Translations under genes and position numbers: made by a program
The notes under the pieces: model-generated
Told to the model about the DNA's origin: nothing
Databases searched by the model: none
Seen by the model: the letters and a program-made list of their open reading frames with translations, nothing else
Source of the DNA: Rhizobium sp. Root274
Lineage (GTDB): Bacteria > Pseudomonadota > Alphaproteobacteria > Rhizobiales > Rhizobiaceae
Assembly (NCBI RefSeq): GCF_001429245.1
Contig: NZ_LMJE01000001.1
Span: 1,607,564-1,671,563, forward strand
DNA: 64,000 nucleotides
Reading direction: 5' to 3'
Shown: positions 1 through 8,377 of the stretch, piece by piece
How the letters are laid out: every line of letters begins with the position of its first letter
Numbering within the stretch: position 1 is the first letter of the stretch

Positions 1-665
1 CCCACCTGATCGACAAGTTCAGCAAGTTCGGCGCCTATTCCGTCGTCTCCGACAGCTATGACCTGCACAATGCCGTGACCGAAATCTGGGGCAAGAAGCT
101 GCAGACAAAAGTGCGCGCGGCCGGCGCGACGCTCGTGGTCCGTCCCGACAGCGGCGATCCGATCGACACACCCGTGCAGGTGGTCGCGCAACTGGCCTAT
201 GCCTATGGTACGCGGCTGAATGGCAAGGGCTTCAAGGTGCTGGATGCCAATGTGCGGGTGATCCAGTCCGACGGCGTCTCGATCCAGGATATCCAGATGA
301 TCCTGGGACGGCTGGAGGGCATGGGCTTTTCGGCGGAAAACATCTCGTTCGGGATGGGCTCGGGCCTGTTGCACAAGATCAACCGCGACACGCTTTCCTT
401 CACCATGCGCGCAAGCGCGGTGCAGAATGCGGCCGGGGCGTGGCGCGAGATCGGCCGTCGGTCCACCAATCCGCAGGAAAAGCCAGTCATGACCGGCCGC
501 GTGGCGGCGATTGCCGACGGGGCAGACATCGTGGCCATTCCGCTATCGGACCTCGGGACGCGGCAAAACCTGCTTCAGCCGGTCTGGGAAAACGGTCGCT
601 TGCTGAAAGACTGGAGCTTCGACGAGATCCGCGCGCGGGCGAGCGCCGCAAGCGTTTCGGCCTGA
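1..665 (+). CDS. Nicotinamide phosphoribosyltransferase, C-terminal part (5' truncated)
   Basis: The open frame is already running at base 3 and stops at TGA 663-665, so only about the last 220 residues are present and the start lies outside the window. The fragment carries the type II phosphoribosyltransferase signatures of the NAMPT/NadV family: VVRPDSGDP near the middle and GMGSGLLHKINRDTL further on, which in the family bind the phosphoribosyl-pyrophosphate and nicotinamide groups. The expected reaction is nicotinamide plus PRPP to nicotinamide mononucleotide, a cytoplasmic NAD salvage step. A nicotinate phosphoribosyltransferase is the main alternative, but the GSGLLHK and FTMRAS stretches fit NAMPT better. 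Genes upstream are not visible, so operon membership cannot be judged. Confidence 0.85.
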   Translation, partial: HLIDKFSKFGAYSVVSDSYDLHNAVTEIWGKKLQTKVRAAGATLVVRPDSGDPIDTPVQVVAQLAYAYGTRLNGKGFKVLDANVRVIQSDGVSIQDIQMILGRLEGMGFSAENISFGMGSGLLHKINRDTLSFTMRASAVQNAAGAWREIGRRSTNPQEKPVMTGRVAAIADGADIVAIPLSDLGTRQNLLQPVWENGRLLKDWSFDEIRARASAASVSA

Positions 666-669
666 AACG

Positions 670-921
670 TCAGTCGACCAAGCGCAGGAACATCGGGTAG
701 AGCCCCGCATCATCGGAGGGTGCGGGAATGCGCTTGCCGAGCGGCTGGTCGGGACGGCTGCGCTCGTCGACCATCAAGGCATCAAGCCAGGTGGCGGGGG
801 CATAGTCAGGACCTGAGGCTGGATCGTCGGGATTGTTTTCGTTGATGTCCGTTCGGCCCGTATCATACGTGATGGTCGAGCGGGATAGGCTGTCGAGAAG
901 GCTGTGGGCTGCTTCCGTCAT
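670..921 (-). CDS. Small hypothetical protein (83 aa)
   Basis: This minus-strand frame of 83 codons starts with ATG at 921 and converges on the phosphoribosyltransferase gene with a gap of 4 bases. The product is acidic and polar (many D, N, P) with no signal peptide or membrane segment. I do not recognise a family. It is kept because it fills the space between its neighbours exactly and has no competing frame of better quality; the annotation is tentative. Confidence 0.45.
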   Translation of the reverse strand: MTEAAHSLLDSLSRSTITYDTGRTDINENNPDDPASGPDYAPATWLDALMVDERSRPDQPLGKRIPAPSDDAGLYPMFLRLVD

Positions 922-1078
922 GGTCGCTGATTTCTACGCTTTGCTCTCACGAGGCCCCTTGAAACGCGAGGCCTTGCTGCCGATTTCACTGCGGTGATGA
1001 TGCGAATTCTGGGTTAATGAATGCTTGGCACATTCGCGTCATTGCATATCAATTCTCGTCTACAAGAAGCGCTAGACC

Positions 1079-1402
1079 ATGAGCTTCCGACCGCCCGCAT
1101 CTCTGCTCGCATCGACCTCAGGAGACCTGCTTTCGGCTCTTGACCAGGAGTTGGCCGGCGAGATGGCGGACGCTCTCGGGCGTGCCGGACGGAAGGTGGA
1201 ACTGGCGTTGCAGCGATGTGCCGAGGCCAGAGCCGGAGCGCCGGAACGGTTGGCAGAGGCGCTTGACGAGGCCGCGCAGGCGGTCTTTGCGCTATCGGTG
1301 CAACGGGAGTTGTGCGGCTTGCGCAATCAGGCGGCCATGATCCGGCACTACGACATCCCCCGAGACGTCATGGCGCGCGTTGGGATCTCTCGCAAGGCCT
1401 GA
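1079..1402 (+). CDS. Small hypothetical protein, possibly DUF6665-like (107 aa)
   Basis: A 107-residue protein beginning ATG at 1079, rich in Ala, Arg, Glu and Leu and apparently all helical, without a signal peptide or membrane segment. Residues 20-60 look amphipathic (LDQELAGEMADALGRAGRKVELAL). The C-terminus reads IPRDVMARVGISRKA. It resembles short conserved rhizobial proteins that I associate, without certainty, with DUF6665. Function unknown. It converges on the RNase D-like gene, whose stop lies 30 bases away. Confidence 0.55.
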   Translation: MSFRPPASLLASTSGDLLSALDQELAGEMADALGRAGRKVELALQRCAEARAGAPERLAEALDEAAQAVFALSVQRELCGLRNQAAMIRHYDIPRDVMARVGISRKA

Positions 1403-1432
1403 AGTTGGATCCGATCTCGCGTTATCGCGCGA

Positions 1433-2056
1433 TCAGCTATGGGCGAAGATGTCGGTCTCTTCCCAGCCCAGCAGGTCGAGCTTGGAGCGAGTCGGCAGGA
1501 ATTCGAAACAGGCCTTGGCGTGCTCCATGCGGCCGTCGCGCACAAGACGCTCGGTCAGTTTGTCTCGCAAGGCATGCAGATACAGAACATCCGAGGCGGC
1601 ATATTCGAGCTGCGCCTGGCTGAGCTTTTGGGCCGCCCAATCCGAAGACTGTTGCGCCTTCGAAATATCAACCTCGAGCAGTTCCTTGAGATTGTCTTTC
1701 AGGCCGTGGCGGTCCGTATAGGTGCGGCAGAGGCGCGAGGCGATCTTTGTGCAGAAGACGGAAGCGGTGGTCACGCCGAAGGTGTGGAAGAGAACCGCAA
1801 TATCGAAGCGCCCGTAATGGAAAATCTTCTGACGCGCCGGATCGGCAAGCAGGGCGACGAGGTTCGGCGCTTCCTTTTGTCCGGCCGCAATGCGGATGAC
1901 GTCTGCACTGCCGTCGCCGGGGGACAATTGCACTACGCACAGGCGGTCACGACGCGGCACAAGGCCTAAGGTTTCCGTATCGATGGCGATCGCGTCAGTG
2001 TAGCGGGCGGCATCCTCTGCGGAAATATCGCCTTCATGAGTGCGGATCGTCGCCAT
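1433..2056 (-). CDS. RNase D-like 3'-5' exoribonuclease (exonuclease domain only)
   Basis: The 207-residue product is a DEDDy-type 3'-5' exonuclease. Catalytic residues are visible in the usual order: D26 and E28 in AIDTETLGL (Exo I), D85 in HYGRFDIAVL (Exo II), Y152 and D156 in YAASDVLYL (Exo III). Family members trim 3' ends of tRNA and other RNAs. E. coli RNase D is about 375 aa and has HRDC domains after the nuclease domain; this protein ends right after the nuclease domain, as in many alphaproteobacterial ribonuclease D family proteins. The start at 2056 is chosen because GGAGG lies 7 bases upstream; the frame stays open to 2212 but that stretch does not look coding. Confidence 0.88.
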   Translation of the reverse strand: MATIRTHEGDISAEDAARYTDAIAIDTETLGLVPRRDRLCVVQLSPGDGSADVIRIAAGQKEAPNLVALLADPARQKIFHYGRFDIAVLFHTFGVTTASVFCTKIASRLCRTYTDRHGLKDNLKELLEVDISKAQQSSDWAAQKLSQAQLEYAASDVLYLHALRDKLTERLVRDGRMEHAKACFEFLPTRSKLDLLGWEETDIFAHS

Positions 2057-2400
2057 TGAAGCCTCCAAGCATTGGTTCTCCGGCCCGCTATAACGGAAAG
2101 TGGCAGGCGGGGCCATCCCAGGGGTGATCAGAGTGCTGCATGGATCATCTGCGCCGACAGTCGATCGAGTGCGATCCACAGAGTGACAGCCATGCCAATC
2201 GTGCATGAGCAATTGTAAGGGTGGCGAGCAAAAAGGATGACGCTTGCCAAACGAAGGTTCGCTTTCGACCTGACAGGCGAAATCCGAAAGACTCGAAAGC
2301 TATCCACTGCGGTCACGATGGACCACTTCAATGACGGTCCCGAATAGATATGCGTCTGACGCACTGCTGCGTTGCAACAAAGAGGATTGGCATCGGGGAG
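2057..2400. other. Intergenic region between RNase D-like gene and sRNA
   Basis: About 340 bases without a convincing gene. It must hold the promoter of the RNase D-like gene (minus) and that of the plus-strand sRNA that follows. An AT-rich stretch near 2343-2350 (ATAGATAT) could be a -10 element, but I could not pair it with a good -35 box. A minus-strand open frame crosses the region but is rejected because it also runs across the sRNA hairpins. Confidence 0.4.
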
Positions 2401-2545
2401 GCTTTTGGGTACAACACAAGCATCGAAGCGGCGCACTCCTCCTCCCAGCGCCGTTCGGTAGGATCGGCAATACTCCTCCTCCTCCCAATTGCCGATCGAG
2501 TTTAAGAGCCTGGCGCACCTCCTCCCGCGCCAGGCTCTTTTCATT
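2400..2545 (+). ncRNA. Small RNA with three anti-Shine-Dalgarno hairpins (alpha-r14/NfeR1-like)
   Basis: Three consecutive plus-strand hairpins each present a CCTCCTCCC motif in the loop. Hairpin 1 pairs 2424-2434 with 2448-2457, hairpin 2 pairs 2462-2471 with 2488-2497 (10 perfect pairs), and hairpin 3 pairs 2504-2516 with 2527-2539 (13 perfect pairs) and is followed by TTTT, so it also serves as an intrinsic terminator. The loops are complementary to ribosome binding sites. This is the hallmark of the rhizobial trans-acting sRNA family alpha-r14 (NfeR1 in Sinorhizobium; also grouped as 'cuckoo' RNAs). The 5' end is not defined by the sequence; the 3' end is. A related four-hairpin copy lies near 61.4 kb on the minus strand. 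Confidence 0.82.
2504..2543 (+). terminator. Intrinsic terminator of the alpha-r14-like sRNA
   Basis: A 13-bp perfect stem (2504-2516 with 2527-2539) closes a 10-base loop containing CCTCCTCCC and is followed by a short T run. It sits 119 bases before the phosphomannomutase start and ends the sRNA. Confidence 0.8.
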
Positions 2546-2661
2546 TCAGACCACCATTTCCCCCCATCGCCTCGACGATCCCGCTTTCCGGTATTCTGCT
2601 TGATGCTCCGACCCGTCGGCCCATATAAAGGGCTCCGGTGGAACACGAGGAGAGATACGGC

Positions 2662-4086
2662 ATGTCGGCAAAATTCGGTACCAGCGGCCTCAGGGGGCTG
2701 TCTTCGGACCTGGTGGGCGCCGTCTCGGCTCTCTATTCGACTGCCTTTGCCCGCTATCTTCTGTCGGAAGGGCTGGCGCAGCCCGGATCGCCGGTTGTCA
2801 TCGCACGCGATTTCCGCCCATCCAGTCCAGAGATTGCATCAACGATCATGGCGGCGCTCCGACGCGTGGGTCTTGTGCCGATCGATTGCGGAACGATCGC
2901 GACGCCGGCGCTTGCGCTTTACGGCGCCTCATTGGGGGCAGCCGGGATCATGGTTACGGGGTCTCATATCCCGGCAGATAGAAACGGCATCAAGTTCTAT
3001 CGGCCGGACGGCGAGATCAACAAGCAGGACGAACAGGCAATCACCCGCCTTGCGGCGGAGCTTGCCGCAGATCCCGAGGCAAACCGGGTCGATAGCGGCA
3101 CGGGCGACGACCATGAAGAGGCGGCCAGCACGCTCTTCCTCGAGCGCAATCTCGGCGTTCTGCCCACCGCTTGCCTGGAAGGAAAGCGCATCGGGGTCTA
3201 TCAGCACAGCACCGTCGCCCGCGACATGCTGGTCAACGTGTTCCAGCACTACGGTGCGACAGTCTTTCCGCTCGGGCGCTCGGAGGTGTTCATCCCGGTC
3301 GATACCGAAGCAGTGTCGACCGATACGGTGACACAGCTGGCAAAATGGAGCGACGAACTGGCACTGGACGCCATTCTGTCGACCGATGGCGACGGAGACC
3401 GTCCGCTGGTGGCAGACGAACACGGCCAGCCCCTACGCGGCGATCTGCTGGGCCTGATTGCTGCGCGCTTCCTGAAGGCAAAGACCGTTGCGACGCCCGT
3501 GACATCCAATTCCGGTCTGGAAGACGACGGCGGCTTTTCGGTCATTCGCACGCGCGTCGGCTCGCCTTATGTGATTGCGGCCATGGAGGCGGCCCTTGCT
3601 GACGGCAAGGAGAGCGTGCTGGGCTTTGAAGCGAATGGCGGACTGATGCTGGGATCGGACTTCGCCGTCGAGGGGAAGACCCTGAAGGCGCTTCCGACAC
3701 GCGACAGTTTCCTGCCGGCCCTTGCCGCACTCGGCATGGCCGCACAGACCGGTCAGTCGCTGTCCGGCCTCGTCAAGGCCTTCAGCCTGCCGGTGGCACT
3801 TAGCGACCGCCTGGAAAATTTCGCGACCGAACGGAGCGCCAGTCTGATGGCGCATATTTGCCAATCGCCTGAAAACCTTTCCGGTTTCCTTTCCTCCATC
3901 GGCAGCGTGACAGATGTCAGCGATATCGACGGTGTCAGGGTCACCTTGTCCGACGGACGCGTCATCCATTTCCGGCCCTCCGGCAATGCGCCGGAAATGC
4001 GCTGCTATGTCGAGGCGAAGACCCATGCGGAGGCCGAGACGTTGTTGAGAAGCGGGCTCGATGTTCTACGCGGTTGGCAAAGCTAA
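2662..4086 (+). CDS. Phosphomannomutase / phosphoglucomutase family protein
   Basis: A 474-residue alpha-D-phosphohexomutase. All four family motifs are present: FGTSGLRG at the N-terminus, the phosphoserine loop TGSHIP (S101; TASHNP in most relatives), the metal loop STDGDGDRPL (about 240-249) and the sugar loop GFEANGG near 330, with the phosphate-binding RPSGNAPEMR close to the C-terminus. It should interconvert mannose-6-P and mannose-1-P and thereby feed surface polysaccharide sugar nucleotides. TGSHIP instead of TASHNP recalls NoeK-type rhizobial enzymes. The start at 2662 is preferred over in-frame 2638 because AGGAGA lies 8 bases upstream and FGTSGLRG begins at residue 5. The SDR gene follows after 52 bases. 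Confidence 0.88.
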   Translation: MSAKFGTSGLRGLSSDLVGAVSALYSTAFARYLLSEGLAQPGSPVVIARDFRPSSPEIASTIMAALRRVGLVPIDCGTIATPALALYGASLGAAGIMVTGSHIPADRNGIKFYRPDGEINKQDEQAITRLAAELAADPEANRVDSGTGDDHEEAASTLFLERNLGVLPTACLEGKRIGVYQHSTVARDMLVNVFQHYGATVFPLGRSEVFIPVDTEAVSTDTVTQLAKWSDELALDAILSTDGDGDRPLVADEHGQPLRGDLLGLIAARFLKAKTVATPVTSNSGLEDDGGFSVIRTRVGSPYVIAAMEAALADGKESVLGFEANGGLMLGSDFAVEGKTLKALPTRDSFLPALAALGMAAQTGQSLSGLVKAFSLPVALSDRLENFATERSASLMAHICQSPENLSGFLSSIGSVTDVSDIDGVRVTLSDGRVIHFRPSGNAPEMRCYVEAKTHAEAETLLRSGLDVLRGWQS

Positions 4087-4138
4087 ACCGGGAGGGGATG
4101 CCGGGCGTATTGGTCATGACACAACGCAAGAGGATGTG

Positions 4139-4885
4139 ATGACCAAGACCGCCTGGATCACTGGTTCGAGCTCCGGCATCGGCCGAGCACTCGCCAAACG
4201 GCTGGTGGAGGACGGCTACAAGGTGGCCGTCAGCGCCCGCAACGCCGAATCGCTCGCCGCACTTGCCGCTGAACACCCCGGCCAGATCGTCGCTTTTCCG
4301 CTGGACGTGACCGATGGCGAAGCCGTCCGAAAGGTCGCAGATGCGGTTGCGGCTGCCATGGGGCCGATCGACCTCGCGGTCTTTGCTGCCGGCTCCTATA
4401 CGCGCGATTATGCCGCCGATTTCAGTGCTGAGCGCACCCGCCAGATGTTCGACCTGAACGTGCTGGGCACGGCCCAGTGCCTTGAGGCCGTAATGCCCGG
4501 GATGATCGCGCGGAAAGGTGGACATATCGCGGTGGTCGCCTCGGTCACCGCCTATGTGGGCCTGCCGGGCGCCGCGAGCTACGGAGCCACAAAGGCTGCG
4601 CTGAACAGCCTTTGCGAGGCACTGCATCCGGAGCTTGCTCGCCACGGCGTGACGCTTTCAGTCATTAATCCCGGCTTCGTCGCCACGCCTCTGACCGAGA
4701 AGAACGACTTTCCGATGCCCTTCCTGGTGTCGGCGGAAGAGGCGGCCGAGATCATTGCCAAGGGCCTCGCCGGGGGAAGGTTTGAGATCATCTTTCCCTG
4801 GAAGATGGCGCTCGCAATCCGCCTGCTGCACGCCCTGCCGCACAGGCTGCGCTTTGCGCTGACGCGTAAGATGCTGCGGTCCTGA
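4139..4885 (+). CDS. SDR family NAD(P)-dependent oxidoreductase
   Basis: A 248-residue classical short-chain dehydrogenase. The Rossmann glycine motif GSSSGIG sits at residues 9-15, and the catalytic Ser135 (VVASVT), Tyr148 and Lys152 (YGATK) are present. The substrate cannot be read from the sequence. The ATG at 4139 follows AGAGG by 6 bases. The gene converges on the CFA synthase-like gene of the putative singlet-oxygen lipid operon. In Rhodobacter an SDR gene lies in a comparable RpoE-controlled cluster, so a role in lipid modification is possible, but I see no promoter of that class here; it may instead be transcribed with the phosphomannomutase gene. Confidence 0.85.
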   Translation: MTKTAWITGSSSGIGRALAKRLVEDGYKVAVSARNAESLAALAAEHPGQIVAFPLDVTDGEAVRKVADAVAAAMGPIDLAVFAAGSYTRDYAADFSAERTRQMFDLNVLGTAQCLEAVMPGMIARKGGHIAVVASVTAYVGLPGAASYGATKAALNSLCEALHPELARHGVTLSVINPGFVATPLTEKNDFPMPFLVSAEEAAEIIAKGLAGGRFEIIFPWKMALAIRLLHALPHRLRFALTRKMLRS

Positions 4886-4892
4886 CGGAGGT

Positions 4893-4912
4893 GGCGGGGC
4901 ACTTGCCCCGCC
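4893..4912. terminator. GC-rich hairpin between convergent genes
   Basis: GGCGGGGC (4893-4900) pairs perfectly with GCCCCGCC (4905-4912) around a 4-base loop. It lies in the 33-base gap between the convergent SDR and methyltransferase genes. There is no T run on either side, so it is a probable transcript end or mRNA-stabilising hairpin rather than a canonical intrinsic terminator. Confidence 0.5.
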
Positions 4913-4918
4913 GGAAGA

Positions 4919-6136
4919 TCAGGCCGGCTTATTCAGCCTGAACTGAACCACATCAATGCGGCCAACACGGAAGCCGACGGCGCAGTAGTGCAGATAAAGA
5001 CGCCACATCCGGTAGAAGCGGCGGTCGAAGCCGAGCGGCTCGATCGACGACCAGCTGTTGGTGAATGCGTTATCCCAGGCAATCAGGGTGCGATCATAAT
5101 CGCGGCCGAAACGGAAGCGATCGCCAACTTGCAGTCCGGCGCGGGCGGCATCACGTTCGAAGATCGTGATGGACGGCAGCATGCCACCCGGAAAGATATA
5201 GGTCTGAATGAAGTCTGCGCTGCGGCGATATTGCTCGAAGCGGCTTTCATCAATGGTAATCGTCTGGATGATTGCCTTGCCGCCGGGCACCAAGCGTTCC
5301 TGGACGGCCTTGAAATAGACGGGCCAGTTTTCTTCACCCACCGCTTCGAACATCTCGATCGAGACGATCTTGTCGAACCGGCCCTGGCAGTCGCGATAAT
5401 CCTCAAGCCGGATATCGACACGATCGGCAAAGCCCGCCTTTTCGAGGCGTTCGCGGGCGAATTTCGCCTGCTCGACGGAGAGCGTCAGGCCCGTCACTCG
5501 GCAGCCGGTGGCGCGGATTGCGTGTTCGGCAAAACCACCCCAACCGCAACCGATCTCCAGCACATGATCATCCGGGCCGATGTTCAGTTCACGGACGATC
5601 CGGGCATACTTGGCCTCCTGCGCCTCAGCCAGTGATTGCCCCGGCGTCTCGTAGAGCGCTGAGGAATAGGTCATCGTGCGATCGAGCCACTGGCTGTAGA
5701 AGGCATTGCCCAGATCATAGTGGAAGGCGATGTTTCGTCGGCTACCTTTCTTCGAGTTACGACGCAGCTTGTGGCGCAGGCGCGCGATCCCTTCGAAAAT
5801 TGCAGAGGATGAAAGGATCTTGCCGAGTTCGGCTTCGTTCGCCAAGGCGAATTCGACCACGCCACCAATATCGGGGCTGTCGAGGTCGCCATCAATGAAG
5901 GCCTGAGCGAAGCCCAGGGTGCCGCCGGTCAGGATACGAAACACCGGCTTGGCGTTGCGAACGCACAGCGCGGCATGCGGACCCGGCAGCCTGCCGACGG
6001 CAACATGCTCGCCATAACCTTCGAACTGCAGCGTCAACCGGCCGGCTGCGACACGATCAGCCCAGCGGCACAGCACGCGCTGCCAGAACGGCAGGGAGGA
6101 CATTACGGATGGCATTTCTTGCTCAGCATGACTCAT
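4919..6136 (-). CDS. Cyclopropane-fatty-acyl-phospholipid synthase-like methyltransferase
   Basis: A 405-residue SAM-dependent methyltransferase of the CFA synthase family. HYDLGNAFY (139-147) and the SAM-binding VLEIGCGWGGF (192-202) are typical, with the downstream SIEMFEAVGEENW and FIQTYIFPGG blocks also matching. Family members add a methylene or methyl group to unsaturated acyl chains of membrane phospholipids. Its start overlaps the stop of the upstream DUF1365 gene by 4 bases (ATGA), and that gene in turn overlaps the FAD oxidoreductase gene, so the three are one operon. Next to an ECF sigma/ChrR pair this matches the RpoE-dependent CFA-like genes of Rhodobacter. True cyclopropanation versus methylation (UfaM-like) cannot be decided from sequence. 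Confidence 0.9.
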   Translation of the reverse strand: MSHAEQEMPSVMSSLPFWQRVLCRWADRVAAGRLTLQFEGYGEHVAVGRLPGPHAALCVRNAKPVFRILTGGTLGFAQAFIDGDLDSPDIGGVVEFALANEAELGKILSSSAIFEGIARLRHKLRRNSKKGSRRNIAFHYDLGNAFYSQWLDRTMTYSSALYETPGQSLAEAQEAKYARIVRELNIGPDDHVLEIGCGWGGFAEHAIRATGCRVTGLTLSVEQAKFARERLEKAGFADRVDIRLEDYRDCQGRFDKIVSIEMFEAVGEENWPVYFKAVQERLVPGGKAIIQTITIDESRFEQYRRSADFIQTYIFPGGMLPSITIFERDAARAGLQVGDRFRFGRDYDRTLIAWDNAFTNSWSSIEPLGFDRRFYRMWRLYLHYCAVGFRVGRIDVVQFRLNKPA

Positions 6137-6924
6137 GACTTGTTCATCCCACTCTGCAGAACGATCGTCGAGGCAATCGGCGCGGCTGCAGGCGCATGGC
6201 GATGAACCGGAACTCCCTTCAGCCAGAGCCGCAGCGCTTCCCAGTGAATTCCGCCCATCACTTTGAGGGTCATCAAGGGATAGGTCACCAGCATGCGCAA
6301 CAAGCTGGCATCCGACAAGGGGACTCGTTCTCCGGAAAACAGCGCTACCAGGAGAGGACCCTCCCCGTCACTTTCACCAATGTGCACCCCGACCTTCTCA
6401 CCGGGCGGATTGATGCGAAAATCGTAGAGGCAATCCATCGGCATGAAGGGCGAGACGTACATCTCCTTGGCACACTGATGCCTGAGCACCTGCTGCCCTT
6501 CCTCAACGGGAATTACATAGGTATGGCGCTCGTTGAAGGTGTTGCAGACTTCATAGAGCACGGCCTGCAGCCACCCGTCGCGGTGGTGGCAGAAATAGAC
6601 GGTAAGCGGATTGAAGACGTAGCCGAAGATGCGGGGATAGCAGAGCATACGGATCTTCGAGCCGCGGGCATCAAGGCCGGCTGCCTGCAAGCGGCCTTCC
6701 ACCCATTGGCGCAACTGCCCGACCTCACCATCACCATGATCGGCATCGTAGACGGCATAAAGCGCGCGGCGATTATGGCCGAAGAAGCGAAGGCCGCGAT
6801 CGAGATCAGCAATCTCATCGAGGTCGACGAGCAGTGAAAAGACGCTGTAACGCAGCTTATGCTGTTTGGGTCGGCTTCGGACATGCACGACATGGCCTGC
6901 ATATATAGCGGATTGCCACCTCAT
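6133..6924 (-). CDS. DUF1365 domain-containing protein
   Basis: A 263-residue protein of the DUF1365 family, recognised from the N-terminal GHVVHVRSRPKQHKLRYSVF block, the FGYVFNPLTVYFCH segment and the FNERHTYVIP stretch. The biochemical function is not established. In many bacteria it is encoded with a FAD-dependent amine-oxidase-like protein and a CFA synthase-like methyltransferase, exactly as here, which points to a step in unusual fatty-acid formation. It overlaps both neighbours by 4 bases, so translation is probably coupled. The conserved His/Asn-containing NPLTVYFCH block could be a catalytic or metal site, which is inference. Confidence 0.88.
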   Translation of the reverse strand: MRWQSAIYAGHVVHVRSRPKQHKLRYSVFSLLVDLDEIADLDRGLRFFGHNRRALYAVYDADHGDGEVGQLRQWVEGRLQAAGLDARGSKIRMLCYPRIFGYVFNPLTVYFCHHRDGWLQAVLYEVCNTFNERHTYVIPVEEGQQVLRHQCAKEMYVSPFMPMDCLYDFRINPPGEKVGVHIGESDGEGPLLVALFSGERVPLSDASLLRMLVTYPLMTLKVMGGIHWEALRLWLKGVPVHRHAPAAAPIASTIVLQSGMNKS

Positions 6925-8279
6925 TCAGCGGCCTCGAGCTGTCGAGTGATCACGATACGGCCCGACTCGTCCTTGACCGACCAGGGGCGGCGGACGCCAC
7001 CGAGCGCTTCCGCCACGGCGAGACCCGACTGCAAGCCGTCCTCGTGGAAACCACTGCCGAAATAGGCACCGCAATACCAGGTATTGCGATGACCCTGGAG
7101 CTGCCAGATCTGGCGCTGCGCGCGAATTGCGGCAGCATCGAAAAGCGGATGTTCGTAGTGGAAGGTTTCAATGACTTTGGCGGGATCAATCGGGCGGCAC
7201 GGATTGAGGGTGACGAAGAGCGGGTTCTTCGGATCGAGCGACTGCAGCTTGTTCATCCAATAGGTGACGCAGAGCATATCGCCTGCGCCATCCTGGCGAC
7301 CGGCTACATAGTTCCAGCTTGACCAGACGGACTTGCGCTTCGGCATCAAGGCTTCATCGGAATGCAGCACGGCGACATTGGGGGTGTACTGGAAAGCTTC
7401 GAGCAGCGTGCGCTCGCGGGCGTCGGCGTCCTGCAGGAGGTCGAGGCTCTGGTTTGCGTGGGTTGCGAGCACCACGTCGTCAAAGGTCTCGGCATGGCCG
7501 TGGATGTCGATCACTTCCACGCCCACTGTCAGTCGGCGGACATGCGCCACCGCCGTCGACAGGCGGACGGTTCCGCGGAAATCGGCAAGGATGCGGGCGA
7601 CATATTCGCGGCTGCCGCCCTTCACCGTGCGCCACCGAGGACGATCGGTGAGCGTGAGCAGGCCATGATTGACAAAGAATCGGATAAAAGCGTGGAGCGG
7701 ATAAAGCCGCATTTCCGATGCCGTGGTAGACCAGATGGCGGCGCCCATGGGCAGAAGGTGGTCTTCGATAAAGCTATCCGCATAGTTTGCCGAGGCGAGA
7801 TAATCGCCGAGCGAAACGCCATCCAGCTCGGGGCGATCAAGAAGTGCCGGCGCTTCGCGGTAGAAGCGCAGGATGTCCTTGACCATGCGCCAGAAGCGCG
7901 GCCGGAGAAGGTTGGTCTTCTGGCCGAGCAGGCCGCTTAAGCCCGAGCCTGAATATTCGAAGGCGCCATCGCCAAGCGAGGCTGCAAAGGACATGTCCGA
8001 GGCGAGCGTCGGGACATCGAGATGTTCGAAGAGCTTGACGAGGTTGGGATAATTTCGATCGTTATAAACGATGAAACCGGTGTCGACAGGGGTACCCCGA
8101 TCATCGCCCGGCGCCACGACGGTATTGGAATGGCCGCCAGGGCGCCCTTCTGTTTCATATAAGACGACCTCGGCACTGCGGGACATAAGCCAGGCGCAGG
8201 AGAGGCCGGAGATACCGGAGCCCACGACCGCAATCTTCCGCTTTCCCCCGAATGCGGCCTTCGTGACGCCAATATCCAT
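6921..8279 (-). CDS. FAD-dependent amine-oxidase-like oxidoreductase
   Basis: A 452-residue flavoprotein with the N-terminal dinucleotide-binding motif VVGSGISGLS and the following YETEGRPGGHSNT ribose-binding region. VDTGFIVYNDRNYPNL is characteristic of the subgroup found with CFA synthase-like and DUF1365 genes. It is the first gene of the operon and is divergent from the ECF sigma gene. It may act as a fatty-acid desaturase or other oxidase on membrane-bound acyl chains, by analogy with RpoE-controlled furan-fatty-acid genes of Rhodobacter; that assignment is inference. A likely ECF promoter lies just upstream (8322-8351). Confidence 0.87.
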   Translation of the reverse strand: MDIGVTKAAFGGKRKIAVVGSGISGLSCAWLMSRSAEVVLYETEGRPGGHSNTVVAPGDDRGTPVDTGFIVYNDRNYPNLVKLFEHLDVPTLASDMSFAASLGDGAFEYSGSGLSGLLGQKTNLLRPRFWRMVKDILRFYREAPALLDRPELDGVSLGDYLASANYADSFIEDHLLPMGAAIWSTTASEMRLYPLHAFIRFFVNHGLLTLTDRPRWRTVKGGSREYVARILADFRGTVRLSTAVAHVRRLTVGVEVIDIHGHAETFDDVVLATHANQSLDLLQDADARERTLLEAFQYTPNVAVLHSDEALMPKRKSVWSSWNYVAGRQDGAGDMLCVTYWMNKLQSLDPKNPLFVTLNPCRPIDPAKVIETFHYEHPLFDAAAIRAQRQIWQLQGHRNTWYCGAYFGSGFHEDGLQSGLAVAEALGGVRRPWSVKDESGRIVITRQLEAAE

Positions 8280-8321
8280 AGACCACCCATTTTCCTTAAT
8301 GCGAATAATCAGTTTTGCAGC

Positions 8322-8351
8322 TGATTACGCAAGGTTTTTGCGAGTGGATCG
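8322..8351 (-). promoter_or_regulatory. Candidate RpoE/ECF promoter of the lipid operon
   Basis: Read on the minus strand, CGATCC (8346-8351) is followed after exactly 18 bases by TAATCA (8322-8327). This approximates the Rhodobacter RpoE consensus as I remember it (TGATCC, 18 bases, TAAGA-like). The spacing is identical to that of two other candidates in the window. The implied transcript start leaves a leader of about 30 bases before the ATG at 8279. Confidence 0.5.
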
Positions 8352-8377
8352 ACGGGAGGCATTAAATTCATGTGCGG

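Noticed and set aside
2128-2646. 172-codon minus-strand frame
   Set aside because: Runs across the three sRNA hairpins on the opposite strand and shows no protein-like conservation pattern.
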